Assembly: GCF_024679245.1 (NCBI RefSeq)
Contig: NC_090178.1
Location: forward strand, 3,253,353-3,317,352
Origin: Pseudorasbora parva
Taxonomy: Eukaryota; Chordata; Actinopteri; Cypriniformes; Gobionidae
Length of the DNA: 64,000 nucleotides
Direction of reading: 5' to 3'
In this document: one piece after another, positions 34,192 to 47,229 of the stretch
How the letters are laid out: each line of letters opens with the position of its first letter
Position numbering within the stretch: the stretch's first letter is position 1
Program-made: the position numbers and the translations under genes
Notes under the pieces: generated by a model
Databases searched by the model: none
What the model was told of the DNA's origin: nothing
Seen by the model: the letters and a program-made list of their open reading frames with translations, nothing else

Positions 34192-35921
34192 ATATAATGA
34201 ATATATAGGCTAATATAATGAATACATAGGCTAATATAGTGAATATATAGGCTAATATAGTGAATATATAGGCTAATATAGTGAATATATAGGCTAATAT
34301 AGTGAATATATAGGCTAATATAATGAATATATAGGCTAATATAATGAATATATAGGCTAATATAATGAATATATAGGCTAATATAATGAATATATAGGCT
34401 AATATAGTGAATATATAGGCTAATATAGTGAATATATAGGCTAATATAGTGAATATATAGGCTAATATAATGAATATATAGGCTAATATAGTGAATATAT
34501 AGGCTAATATAGTGAATATATAGGCTAATATAGTGAATATATAGGCTAATAAAATGAATATATAGACATATATAATGAATATATAGGCTAAAATAATGAA
34601 TATATAGGCTAATATAATGAATATATAGGCTAATATAGTGAATATATAGGCTAATATAGTGAATATATAGGCTAATATAATGAATATATAAGCTAATATA
34701 GTGAATATATAAGCTAATATAGTGAATATATAGGCTAATATAGTGAATACATAAGCTAATATAGTGAATATATAGGCTAATATAGTGAATATATAGGCTA
34801 ATAAAGAATATATAGACATATATAATGAATATATAGGCTAATATAGTGAATATATAGGCTAATATAGTGAATATATAGGCTAATATAGTGAATATATAGG
34901 CTAATATAGTGAATATATAGGCTAATATAATGAATATATAGGCTAATATAATGAATATATAGGCTAATATAGTGAATATATAGGCTAATATAGTGAATAT
35001 ATAGGCTAATATAGTGAATATATAGGCTAATATAGTGAATATATAGGCTAATATAATGAATATATAGGCTAATATAATGAATATGTAGGCTAATATAGTG
35101 AATATATAGGCTAATATAGTGAATATATAGGCTAATATAATGAATATATAGGCTAATATAATGAATATATAGGCTAATATAGTGAATATATAGGCTAATA
35201 TAATGAATATATAGGCTAATATAATGAATATATAGGCTAATATAATGAATATAAAGGCTAATATAATGAATATATAGGCTAATATAATGAATATATAGGC
35301 TAATATAAAGAATATATAGGCTAATATAATGAATATATAGGCTAATATAAAGAATATATAGGCTAATATAATGAATATATAGGCTAATATAGTGAATATA
35401 TAGGCTAATATAATGAATATATAGGCTAATATAATGAATATATAGGCTAATATAATGAATATATAGGCTAATATAATGAATATATAGGCTAATATAATGA
35501 ATATATAGGCTAATATAATGAATATATAGGCTAATATAATGAATATATAGGCTAATATAATGAATATATAGGCTAATATAAAGAATATATAGACATATAT
35601 AATGAATATATAGGCTAATATAATGAATATATAGGCTAATATAATGAATATAAAGGCTAATATAATGAATATATAGGCTAATATAGTGAATATATAGGCT
35701 AATATAGTGAATATATAGGCTAATATAGTGAATATATAGGCTAATATAGTGAATATATAGGCTAATATAGTGAATATATAGGCTAATATAATGAATATAT
35801 AGGCTAATATAAAGAATATATAGACATATATAATGAATATATAGGCTAATATAATGAATATATAGGCTAATATAATGAATATATAGGCTAATATAATGAA
35901 TATATAGGCTAATATAGTGAG
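34192..35921. repeat. 21-bp minisatellite, about 82 copies
   Basis: The unit is TAGGCTAATATA followed by GTGAATATA or ATGAATATA. Main variants: G/A in TATAGTG/TATAATG; AGGCT/AAGCT; and TAGACATATATAATG blocks at about 34564, 34811, 35590 and 35820. The four TAGACATATA variants mark internal segmental duplications. As 21 is a multiple of 3, the minus strand is open for 211 and 430 codons as a 7-residue repeat, an artefact. Confidence 0.96.
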
Positions 35922-36181
35922 TTTTTATAGTTGATAAAAATATAAACTGGAATAAAACTATGGAAATGGAAAAACAAATGTTGCCATGATTAACTGATAT
36001 AATGATAAAATAAAAATAACAAAAATAAATATATTTTTTTAATAAAATTAAATATAAATAAATAAAATGAAATAAAATATATATACACACACTTTATTTC
36101 ATTTTATCTATTTATATTTGAAAATTGAAAAAAGCCATGACATGATTAACTGATAAAATTAAAAATAAAGATATAAATAAA

Positions 36182-36183
<2 letters not shown>

Positions 36184-36278
<95 letters not shown>
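36184..36278. repeat. (AT)47 microsatellite
   Basis: An unbroken AT tract in a wider A/T-only region (35930-36350). Confidence 0.98.
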
Positions 36279-36280
<2 letters not shown>

Positions 36281-36354
36281 AGCAATTCAAATTTTAAATC
36301 TAATCTAATCTAATTAATAACAAATTAAAATTAATCGCACATCCCCAAAATATA

Positions 36355-37260
36355 ATTTCAAGTCATTATGGTGTTAAATGAGAGGAGCATCAAGTAGTCA
36401 AACGTTACAAAAAAGTAGCTTTAGAAATAAATATTGAAAGATATTTATCCCCAAAAGGTCGCCGTTATTGTGATGATATCTAATAATAAACACGAAGAGT
36501 GGACTGAATAAAAAGAAGGCTACAAACATGCACTATAATATACCTTCTGTTCCTCAATATTATATGTCCTATACGGAACAAAATACATTAATTATGTTTA
36601 CATAGTGTACATCATAATGCAATTTTCATGCACCGAATCGTTTTTAAGCCCGAGGGGAGATGTTTGGATATGTCAGGACTCAGGAGGGACTGAAAAATAA
36701 AAAAAATCTTGATGACAATGAGAGTCATTATTAGCGAATAATGTGAGGACCAGGAGCGTGCATTATGAAAGTAAATATGGGCAATTTTGATTTCATGTTG
36801 ACTTTTTTAAGTAAAACATAACATGATGGATTTGCTTTCGGTTGAGCTGAGCTTCATCCAAGAAGCGGCGACAAAGTGCTTCCATCAAACCCCTTGATAA
36901 ACCCGAGGTGCCAACACAAACAATGCACAATACTACGGGAGAGAGGACGCAAAGATGGAGATGGCACATTGAAATAGTTCCAGACCATACAGGGGGACTT
37001 AATATGAGCTTAAAAAGAGGAGTGGGAGAGGAAGATGGGCTTTTCATAGGATAATTAAAACAGCAAGATGGATTCTGTAATTGAGTGGAAAAAAACAAGG
37101 ATCTGAACAACATCTGTGCGATCCACATAAATTATTTCAACGAGAAGCCGACGCTACATAAAAAACCCTCAGCCTCGGATTCAGACGCGCTGTCAAATAC
37201 GTGAATAGTTCCTGAGAAAACAATCCACCTGTAATGATGGAGGACCTGAGAGAAAGATCA
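36355..37260. other. Unique non-coding DNA; possible conserved element
   Basis: No repeat words. 36640-37140 is the least AT-rich part, with GAGAGTCATTATTAGCGAAT and GTAAATATGGGCAATTTTGA. The 111-codon minus frame at 36793-37128 has no known domain. No gene call. Confidence 0.45.
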
Positions 37261-37266
37261 CCCCTC

Positions 37267-37321
37267 AAACACACACACGCACACACGCACACACACACGC
37301 GCACACACACACACACACACA
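37267..37321. repeat. Imperfect (CA)n
   Basis: CACACA with several CACGCACA interruptions, about 55 bases. Confidence 0.9.
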
Positions 37322-37390
37322 GTCGAGCAATTAACCTCTAGCGGGATACACACATTCATTAACAGTCTTTCAAAGGACAAGACCACAAAT

Positions 37391-38709
37391 CAATCAATCA
37401 ATCTATCAATCAATCTATCCATTTGTCCGTCTTATCTATAGCCATCCATCCATCCATCCATCCATCAATATCAATCCATCCATCCATTCAATGTATCTAT
37501 ATCCATCCATCCATCCATCCATTCACTGTATCTATATCCATCCATCCATCCATCCATCCATCCATCCATCCATCCATTCATCCAATGTATCTATATCCAT
37601 CCATCCATCCATTCAATGTATCTATATCCATCCATCCATCAATATCAATCCATCCATCCATTCACTGTATCTATATCCATCCATCCATCCATCCATCAAT
37701 ATCAATCCATCCATCCATTCACTGTATCTATATCCATTCATCCATCCATCCATCCATCCATCAATATCAATCCATCCATCCATTCAATGTATCTATATCC
37801 ATCCATCAATATCAATCCATCCATCCATCCATCCATCCATCCATCCGTTCAATGTATCTATATCCATCCATCAATATCAATCCATCCATCCATTCACTGT
37901 CTCTATATCCATCCATCAATATCAATCTATCCATCCATTCAATGTATCTATATCTATCCATCCATCCATCCATCCATCCATCAATATCAATCCATCCATC
38001 CATTCAATGTATCTATATCCATCCATCCATCCATCCATCCATCAATATCAATCTATCCATCCATTCAATGTATCTATATCCATCCATCAATATCAATCCA
38101 TCCATCCATCAATATCAATCTATCCATCCATTCAATGTATCTATATCCATCCATCCATCCATCCATCCATCAATATCAATCTATCCATCCATTCAATGTA
38201 TCTATATCCATCCATCAATATCCATCCATCCATCCATCCATCAATATCAATCTATCCATCCATTCAATGTATCTATATCCATCCATCCATCCATCCATCA
38301 ATATCAATCTATCCATCAATATCAATCTATCTATCCATCCATTCAATGTATCTATATCTATCCATCCATCCATCCATCCATCCATCAATATCAATCTATC
38401 CATCCATTCAATGTATCTATATCCATCCATCCATCCATCCATCCATCCATCAATATCAATCCATCCATGCATTCAATGTATCTATATCCATCCATCCATC
38501 CATCCATCCATCCATCCATCCATCCATCCATCCATCCATCCATCAATATCAATCCATCCATCCATTCAATCTATATCCATCCATCCATCAATATCAATCC
38601 ATCCATTCAATGTATCTATATCCATCCATCCATCCATCCATCAATATCCATCCATCCATCCATCCATCCATCCATCCATCCACTATATCAATATCAATCC
38701 ATCCATCGT
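37391..38709. repeat. (ATCC)n microsatellite with higher-order structure
   Basis: ATCC runs alternate with two fixed spacers: CATTCAATGTATCTATATCC (occasionally CATTCACTG) and ATCAATATCAATC. The spacers recur about every 60-110 bases, about fifteen times, so the tract evolved by duplication of composite blocks and not only by slippage. All three plus frames stay open for about 370-440 codons (SIHP-type), showing that these are not genes. Confidence 0.97.
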
Positions 38710-38717
38710 TTGTTCAT

Positions 38718-38930
38718 GCTAGAAAAATATTTAAACATGGTAACTTGTTAACATGCTAATTCATGCTAGGAACATGATAATGCAAGCTACCAATATGGTA
38801 AAACATGCTAGCAATGTTAATTCATGCTAACAATGTGCTTAGCATACAATCAACATACCAACTCAATGCTAAACCATGCTAGCACTATGCTCATTAATGA
38901 TAGAAGTGTGTTAAACAAGGTGAATTGTAA
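38718..38930. repeat. Diverged ATGCTA-rich repeat
   Basis: Many copies of CATGCTA/TAGCATG-like words (AACATGCTAATTCATGCTAG, AAACATGCTAGCAATG, ACCATGCTAGCAC) with irregular spacing; an old short-unit minisatellite. Confidence 0.6.
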
Positions 38931-39588
38931 TCAACATATGTAATAAAGTGTTTGACTTGGGGTTAACTGTGTAAAAATGGCCTAAAAATACATCTAGAAC
39001 TGATCATAATGTTATGGCACGTGCACATCTGCTTCTAAAAGATATTGAAGACATATTTGTGAAGATATCAAATATTTTGGCCTGTTTTTTTTTTTCAGCG
39101 TTCCGACGACACATTAAAATTCAAGTGGCGTTAACTCGAGTGGCAGATGCTTTCTTCTTCCAGGAACTCTAGTATGCACTCGTTAAGCTCAGTAAATATA
39201 CACACGCAAAAGAAAAATCGAGAATTTTATTTCACCGTCTGCGATGCAAAAGAAACCCATCGGTGTCTGCTCTCTCTAAAGGTCACTGTGTGTCCTGTTG
39301 ACATCACGAGACTTCATCTTCTGTTCAACCACCACACCAGCTCTTCAGATGTTCAGAGGGTGTTACAGACCCGACTTCCTGAGAACCATCAGAGCGACTG
39401 CTTTCCAGCCCCTCCGAATGAAAGCCTCAAACTGCCAATTTTGCAGTGATACACCTATGTGGTTTTGAAGGGTGCTGCACATGACAAAAGCAGTCTGCAA
39501 ATATAGCTGTATTGAGAATGGCACCATGACTGAAAGGCTCAACAGGGCGAAGTTCACATATCGAGGCTAAGCTGGAAACAAAAAATAT
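38931..39588. other. Non-coding DNA, nothing clearly recognised
   Basis: Mixed composition. The 100-codon plus frame at 39147-39449 and the opposite frames lack known domains. Confidence 0.4.
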
Positions 39589-39804
39589 GGTTGCACTTAT
39601 TTTGATGGTCTTCTTTAGACATTCTGTAACGTTGCACCTCAACTAACTCTCACTAGAGTATTAGAAGACAGCAGTGTTAGTAGACTGCAGTATTAGTAGA
39701 CGTTACTTATAATCAGTGTGTCTGTTGAGGAGCATCAAAATAAACTCTAATGACTGCTACTTACAGTCAACAGAATGTCTAAAGGAGAGCATCAAAACAA
39801 CGTC
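39589..39804. mobile_element. Inverted-repeat MITE
   Basis: TTTTGATGGTCTTCTTTAGA with CATTCTGTAACG on the left pairs with TTTTGATGCTCTCCTTTAGA and CATTCTGTTGAC on the right (reversed). The centre holds TAGTAGACTGCAG and GAGGAGCATCAAAATAA words. No coding capacity. The outermost bases are uncertain. Confidence 0.6.
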
Positions 39805-39934
39805 GGTAAAGATGAAATTACCTGTTCGTGACTGGACGGCCGTCTCTTTGTGCGCTCTCAAAGCCTAGCGAGCATAAGAATAAATATTAGGTTTAATTGT
39901 CAATTTTTTTTATTTGGTATTGAATAAATACATT

Positions 39935-40794
39935 TATAACTGCTTGACACTACAGGTGAATATGGTAGTTCATCGAAATAAAAATTTGAGTTAATACAAT
40001 GAATTTTTTTTGAGAATCGACAACCTTTATAAAAATATTATTAAAAGATTTTGTATTATTAAAAGTGTATTGGGTAATTGTGTGTTTTATTTGTGATGAC
40101 GCAGCCAAATTGTGCTATTTTCATGATTTATCGAAACATTTTATGTGGTTCAGATAAAATAATATTTTGAGTTTCTATTTATTAAACTAATTACCTATAT
40201 TGTATCAACTCAAATTTTTTATTTCAATAAACTAACATTTTTAAAGCAACCAGGTTAATCTAATCTGCCCGCGAGTGTCGTCTAGCAACTCTCAATACCC
40301 TTCTGAGCTGTAAACGCCAAACTCTTGCCGGGCCAATCACATCGTGTATAGAGTCGGTGGGCGGGGCCATAATGACGACGGCCGAGTTGCGTTTGCGTGC
40401 TTCTAGTAAACACAGAAACTGGCGAACGGCGGCGGTCTTTCGAATCAGCTTTGACCGCGACTCTGGAAGACTTGAGTTAAGCTTTTCTCTGAGAAAAGAA
40501 CAAAGAACGGCACTGAAGTCATTCTTAAGAAGGGAAGATGTGTTCGGAGTTTAGCCGACCGGATACGGCGAATGTTTAATCTGTCAGCGAGCTCTGCTTC
40601 ACCTTCGTTGCTCTGGTTGGTGTAGCGCTATCCTATCGCGTGCAGAGGGAGTTTGACAGACGACCGTTTATCCACCCCTCAGATTGAGCTGTCAATGGTG
40701 GGTTTCCAGACCAAACATCTTGATGTGGGTCTGGTTTGTCAGGCTAGGCTACTTACTTTTTTAAGTTAAACCAACATTTTTTTTTTACAGTGTA
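39935..40794 (-). mobile_element. MITE ending TACACTGTAAAAAAAAAA, split by an insertion
   Basis: Reversed, the right end reads TACACTGTAAAAAAAAAATG, then TTGGTTTAACTTAAAAAAGT. After the insertion (40258-40746) it continues TAACCTGGTTGCTTTAAAAA, ATTTGAGTTGATACAATATA and further AT-rich DNA. A TTCATCGAAATAAAAATTTG block at about 39975 may be the opposing arm. The left limit is approximate. Confidence 0.5.
40258..40746. mobile_element. DNA-element insertion with a TCAGGCTA end
   Basis: GC-richer than its host MITE, it ends GGGTCTGGTTTGTCAGGCTA, the same CAGGCTA terminus as the 9-bp-duplicating element 4904-5674. Words such as GCAGAGGGAGTTTGACAGAC and CAATGGTGGGTTTCCAGACC belong to an abundant cyprinid repeat. 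AGGTTA (40252-40257) and AGGCTA (40745-40750) could be a decayed short duplication. A matching TAGCCTG left end is absent, so this copy is probably truncated. The 65-codon frame is not a gene. Confidence 0.5.
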
Positions 40795-41137
40795 GATATC
40801 ACCATTAAGACAGTATTTAAATATGCACATTAGGCATAATCTAATAAAATATGCACAGATCTGCAAACATTCCACAGGAATATTAAAATTAGACATAGCC
40901 AGGTTCAAAATTCTGGTTGACAGAGAGGAGATTTTGGATTTCTCTTTTAATCATTCGAAAAAAACAGGTGGAAAAACAATCATATTTTTATGAATAAAAT
41001 ACATATATTCAAAAATATAAATCAAGCTAATTATGAACAAACCCCTTTGTGAAACTCTTCAGAATAATGATAGGAATAAAACTGCATGTAAAGCTGCTGA
41101 AGTTAGGATTTCGGACTCATTTTGAGAAAACATTTAA
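40795..41137. other. AT-rich non-coding DNA
   Basis: No element ends, arrays or frames of note. Confidence 0.5.
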
Positions 41138-44100
41138 AGGCACAATATGTAAGATTTTTGGATTAAAAGAACAATGTTATATATTTTGTTGATTTGTCAT
41201 TTATACCAAATGCTTCCAAGAATGTTTAAAAATCCAGATAAATCAGCTATTTTTGATCAGCTGTTTGTGTGATGAGCGCTTCTCCAAACCGAACGCGAAT
41301 GAGCTGCGGCGAAAAAACAACATTTATTCTTTTTGTTTCGTTTCGATGTCGATTTTTTTTTACTCTAGCGGCGTCAAAAATGGATTCAACCAATAAAATA
41401 CAAGGAAACAAAGGTGACGAAATGTCCAGTTGGTGTCACGAGCTAGTAAAAACATCTGCAGCTGTGTTAACAGACTGCCTTATGTGAAGTTTTGTTCAGT
41501 TGAGTACTTACAATATCCCAAATGTTTCCAACTATTTGTAAATCGTGAGAACATTCGTATTTTGCCCAATGAACCGGGGCGTGTGAGGGCGTGGCCTGTC
41601 GATGACATCATATCTGCATTACCATCGGTTACGGTTTTATTCTGCAGAAGTACTTTACTCTCACTGCAGTGTGAACAAATGTCACAGCAGCCACTGAACG
41701 AACACAGAGAGTAACGTCAGAACATCATCTCTACACACTCAGAAGAGTCTAATATGATCAGCAGAGCTGCGTTCCTCACACTCATCACATCATCTCTACA
41801 CACTCAGATGAGTCTAATATGATCATCAGAGCTGTGTTCCTCACACTCATCACATCATCTCTACACACTCAGATGAGTCTAATATGATCAACAGAGCTGT
41901 GTTCCTCACACTCATCACATCATCTCTACACACTCAGATGAGTCTAATATGATCATCAGAGCTGTGTTCCTCACACTCATCACATCATCTCTACACACTC
42001 AGATGAGTCTAATATGATCATCAGAGCTGTGTTCCTCACACTCATCACATCATCTCCACACACTCAGATGAGTCTAATATGATCATCAGATCTGTGTTCC
42101 TCACACTCATCACATCATCTCTACACACTCAGATGAGTCTAATATGATCATCAGATCTGTGTTCCTCACACTCATCACATCATCTCCACACACTCAGATG
42201 AGTCTAATATGATCATCAGAGCTGTGTTCCTCACACTCATCACATCATCTCCACACACTCAGATGAGTCTAATATGATCATCAGAGCTGCGTTCCTCACA
42301 CTCATCACATCATCTCCACACACTCAGATGAGTCTAATATGATCATCAGAGCTGTGTTCCTCACACTCATCACATCATCTCCACACACTCAGATGAGTCT
42401 AATATGATCAACAGAGCTGCGTTCCTCACACTCATCACATCATCTCTACACACTCAGATGAGTCTAATATGATCATCAGAGCTGCGCTCCTCACACTCAT
42501 CACATCATCTCCACACACTCAGATGAGTCTAATATGATCAGCAGAGCTGAGTTCCTCACACTCATCACATCATCTCTACACACTCAGATGAGTCTAATAT
42601 GATCAACAGAGCTGCGTTCCTCACACATCACATCATCTCTACACACTCAGATGAGTCTAATATGATCATCAGAGCTGCGCTCCTCACACTCATCACATCA
42701 TCTCCACACACTCAGATGAGTCTAATATGATCAGCAGAGCTGCGCTCCTCACACTCATCACATCATCTCCACACACTCAGATGAGTCTAATATGATCAGC
42801 AGAGCTGAGTTCCTCACACTCATCACATCATCTCTACACACTCAGATGAGTCTAATATGATCATCAGAGCTGTGTTCCTCAGACTCATCACATCATCTCT
42901 ACACACTCAGATGAGTCTAATATGATCAACAGAGCTGTGTACCTCACACTCATCACATCATCTCTACACACTCAGATGAGTCTAATATGATCAACAGAGC
43001 TGCGTTCCTCACACTCATCACATCATCTCTACACACTCAGATGAGTCTAATATGATCATCAGAGCTGTGTTCCTCACACTCATCACATCATCTCTACACA
43101 CTCAGATGAGTCTAATATGATCAGCAGAGCTGCGTTCCTCACACTCATCACATCTCTACACACTCAGATGAGTCTAATATGATCAGCAGAGCTGCGTTCC
43201 TCACACTCATCACATCATCTCTACACACTCAGATGAGTCTAATATGATCAACAGATCTGCGTTCCTCACACTCATCACATCATCTCTACACACTCAGATG
43301 AGTCTAATATGATCATCAGAGCTGCGTTCCTCACACTCATCACATCATCTCCACACACTCAGATGAGTCTAATATGATCAACAGAGCTGCGTTCCTCACA
43401 CTCATCACATCATCTCTACACACTCAGATGAGTCTAATATGATCATCAGAGCTGCGTTCCTCACACTCATCACATCATCTCTACACACTCAGATGAGTCT
43501 AATATGATCATCAGAGCTGTGTTCCTCACACTCATCACATCATCTCTACACACTCAGATGAGTCTAATATGATCATCAGAGCTGTGTTCCTCACACTCAT
43601 CACATCATCTCTACACACTCAGATGAGTCTAATATGATCATCAGAGCTGTGTTCCTCACACTCATCACATCATCTCTACACACTCAGATGAGTCTAATAT
43701 GATCAACAGAGCTGCGTTCCTCACACTCATCACATCATCTCCACACACTCAGATGAGTCTAATATGATCATCAGAGCTGCGTTCCTCACACTCATCACAT
43801 CATCTCCACACACTCAGATGAGTCTAATATGATCATCAGAGCTGTGCTCCTCACACTCATCACATCATCTCCACACACTCAGATGAGTCTAATATGATCA
43901 ACAGAGCTGCGTTCCTCACACTCATCACATCATCTCTACACACTCAGATGAGTCTAATATGATCATCAGAGCTGCGTTCCTCACACTCATCACATCATCT
44001 CCACACACTCAGATGAGTCTAATATGATCATCAGAGCTGCGTTCCTCACACTCATCACATCATCTCCACACACTCAGATGAGTCTAATATGATCATCAGA

Positions 44101-47100
44101 GCTGCGTTCCTCACACTCATCACATCATCTCTACACACTCAGATGAGTCTAATATGATCAACAGAGCTGTGTTCCTCACACTCATCACATCATCTCCACA
44201 CACTCATATGAGTCTAATATGATCATCAGAGCTGCGCTCCTCACACTCATCACATCATCTCCACACACTCAGATGAGTCTAATATGATCAGCAGAGCTGA
44301 GTTCCTCACACTCATCACATCATCTCTACACACTCAGATGAGTCTAATATGATCAACAGAGCTGCGTTCCTCACACATCACATCATCTCTACACACTCAG
44401 ATGAGTCTAATATGATCATCAGAGCTGTGCTCCTCACACTCATCACATCATCTCCACACACTCAGATGAGTCTAATATGATCATCAGAGCTGTGTTCCTC
44501 ACACTCATCACATCATCTCTACACACTCAGATGAGTCTAATATGATCAACAGAGCTGTGTTCCTCACACTCATCACATCATCTCCACACACTCAGATGAG
44601 TCTAATATGATCAACAGAGCTGTGTTCCTCACACTCATCACATCATCTCCACACACTCAGATGAGTCTAATATGATCAACAGAGCTGTGTTCCTCACACT
44701 CATCACATCATCTCCACACACTCAGATGAGTCTAATATGATCAACAGAGCTGTGTTCCTCACACTCATCACATCATCTCCACACACTCAGATGAGTCTAA
44801 TATGATCAACAGAGCTGTGTTCCTCACACTCATCACATCATCTCCACACACTCAGATGAGTCTAATATGATCAACAGAGCTGTGTTCCTCACACTCATCA
44901 CATCATCTCCACACACTCAGATGAGTCTAATTTGATCAACAGAGCTGTGTTCCTCACACTCATCACATCATCTCTACACACTCAGATGAGTCTAATATGA
45001 TCAGCAGAGCTGCGTTCCTCACACTCATCACATCATCTCAACACACTCAGATGAGTCTAATATGATCAACAGAGCTGCGTTCCTCACACTCATCACATCA
45101 TCTCCACACACTCAGATGAGTCTAATATGATCAACAGAGCTGCGTTCCTCACACTCATCACATCATCTCCACACACTCAGATGAGTCTAATATGATCAAC
45201 AGAGCTGCGTTCCTCACACTCATCACATCATCTCTACACACTCAGATGAGTCTAATATGATCAACAGAGCTGCGTTCCTCACACATCACATCATCTCAAC
45301 ACACTCAGATGAGTCTAATATGATCATCAGAGCTGCGTTCCTCACACTCATCACATCATCTCAACACACTCAGATGAGTCTAATATGATCATCAGAGCTG
45401 CGTTCCTCACACTCATCACATCATCTCTACACACTCAGATGAGTCTAATATGATCATCAGAGCTGTGTTCCTCACACTCATCACATCATCTCTACACACT
45501 CAGATGAGTCTAATATGATCATCAGAGCTGTGTTCCTCACACTCATCACATCATCTCTACACACTCAGATGAGTCTAATATGATCAACAGAGCTGCGTTC
45601 CTCACACTCATCACATCATCTCTACACACTCAGATGAGTCTAATATGATCATCAGAGCTGCGTTCCTCACACTCATCACATCATCTCTACACACTCAGAT
45701 GAGTCTAATATGATCAACAGAGCTGCGTTCCTTACACTCATCACATCATCTCCACACACTCAGATGAGTCTAATATGATCATCAGAGCTGTGTTCCTCAC
45801 ACTCATCACATCATCTCCACACACTCAGATGAGTCTAATATGATCATCAGAGCTGTGTTCCTCACACTCATCACATCATCTCCACACACTCAGATGAGTC
45901 TAATATGATCAACAGAGCTGCGTTCCTTACACTCATCACATCATCTCTACACACTCAGATGAGTCTAATATGATCATCAGAGCTGTGTTCCTCACACTCA
46001 TCACATCATCTCTACACACTCAGATGAGTCTAATATGATCATCAGAGCTGTGTTCCTCACACTCATCACATCATCTCTACACACTCAGATGAGTCTAATA
46101 TGATCAACAGAGCTGCGTTCCTCACACTCATCACATCATCTCTACACACTCAGATGAGTCTAATATGATCATCAGAGCTGCGTTCCTCAAACTCATCACA
46201 TCATCTCTACACACTCAGATGAGTCTAATATGATCAACAGAGCTGCGTTCCTTACACTCATCACATCATCTCCACACACTCAGATGAGTCTAATATGATC
46301 ATCAGAGCTGCGTTCCTCACACTCATCACATCATCTTTACACACTCAGATGAGTCTAATATGATAATCAGAGCTGCGTTCCTCACACTCATCACATCATC
46401 TCTACACACTCAGATGAGTCTAATATGATCAGCAGAGCTGCGTTCCTCACACTCATCACATCATCTTTACACACTCAGATGAGTCTAATATGATCAACAG
46501 AGCTGCGTTCCTCACACTCATCACATCTCTACACACTCAGATGAGTCTAATATGATCAACAGAGCTGCGTTCCTCACACTCATCACATCATCTTTACACA
46601 CTCAGATGAGTCTAATATGATAATCAGAGCTGCGTTCCTCACACTCATCACATCATCTTTACACACTCAGATGAGTCTAATATGATCAGCAGAGCTGCGT
46701 TCCTCACACTCATCACATCATCCTTACACACTCAGATGAGTCTAATATGATCAGCAGAGCTGCGTTCCTCACACTCATCACATCATCTCTACACACTCAG
46801 ATGAGTCTAATATGATCAGCAGAGCTGCGTTCCTCACACTCATCACATCATCTCCACACACTCAGATGAGTCTAATATGATCAACAGAGCTGCGTTCCTC
46901 ACACTCATGACCGTAAAAGAGGAAAGGGCGCCGGCAACTGTGGCATAATAAAAGTCTCGCTGCTCTCGAGGTGTGTGTGTTCAATCGCTCCAGTGGCCTT
47001 GCTCAGCTCCACACACTCGTTCCTGCTCTGCTTCATAACTACAGTGACGTTAATAATTATCCATGAACATGATTTCTGCCCAAGTCCTATCGCGATTCTT

Positions 47101-47229
47101 TCCCACTGGCTGTGAGGTGAAGACCACATGTCCAAAGATTCTGCGCTCAAACTTGCCGTCATCAAACTACGCCTTTGTTTTGAATAGAGGCGACCTGTAG
47201 CGGACGGAAAAGTTACATAGTGCACCTTT
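41138..47229. mobile_element. MITE inflated from under 1 kb to 6.1 kb by an internal minisatellite
   Basis: The left end TTTAAAGGCACAATATGTAA and right end (reversed) TTAAAGGTGCACTATGTAAC are the inverted termini of a very common cyprinid MITE. Unique flanks (41138-41722 and 46910-47229) are MITE body. Between them lie 5.19 kb of 65-bp repeats. Frames at 41269-41714 and 46905-47225 fall in MITE DNA and show no transposase. Confidence 0.82.
41723..46909. repeat. 65-bp minisatellite, about 80 copies
   Basis: Each unit runs CATCATCTCTACACACTCAG, ATGAGTCTAATATGATCATC, AGAGCTGTGTTCCTCACACT, then CATCA. Common variants are CTCTAC/CTCCAC/CTTTAC, GATCATC/GATCAAC/GATCAGC and CTGTGTT/CTGCGTT/CTGCGCT. 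A few units have lost 3-6 bases (for example near 42625, 43150, 44375, 45285 and 46525). Similar variant strings recur (42360-42620 with 44150-44370), pointing to block duplication. Low divergence indicates recent expansion. Confidence 0.97.

Noticed and set aside
34184..36090. 211- and 430-codon minus frames (YIFTILA and YISLYIH repeats)
   Set aside because: The 21-bp AT-rich array is a multiple of three and lacks stops in these frames; the composition is not that of a protein gene.
36793..37128. 111-codon minus frame as a possible exon
   Set aside because: No recognised motif; conservation would be needed to support it.
37423..38759. Three overlapping plus frames of about 370-440 codons, SIHP-rich
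   Set aside because: All three frames of the same strand are open, which only a simple tetranucleotide repeat does.
41723..46909. CRISPR-like appearance of regularly spaced repeats (also 60959-64000)
   Set aside because: Units are head-to-tail with no unique spacers, there are no cas-like genes, and the context is a vertebrate MITE.
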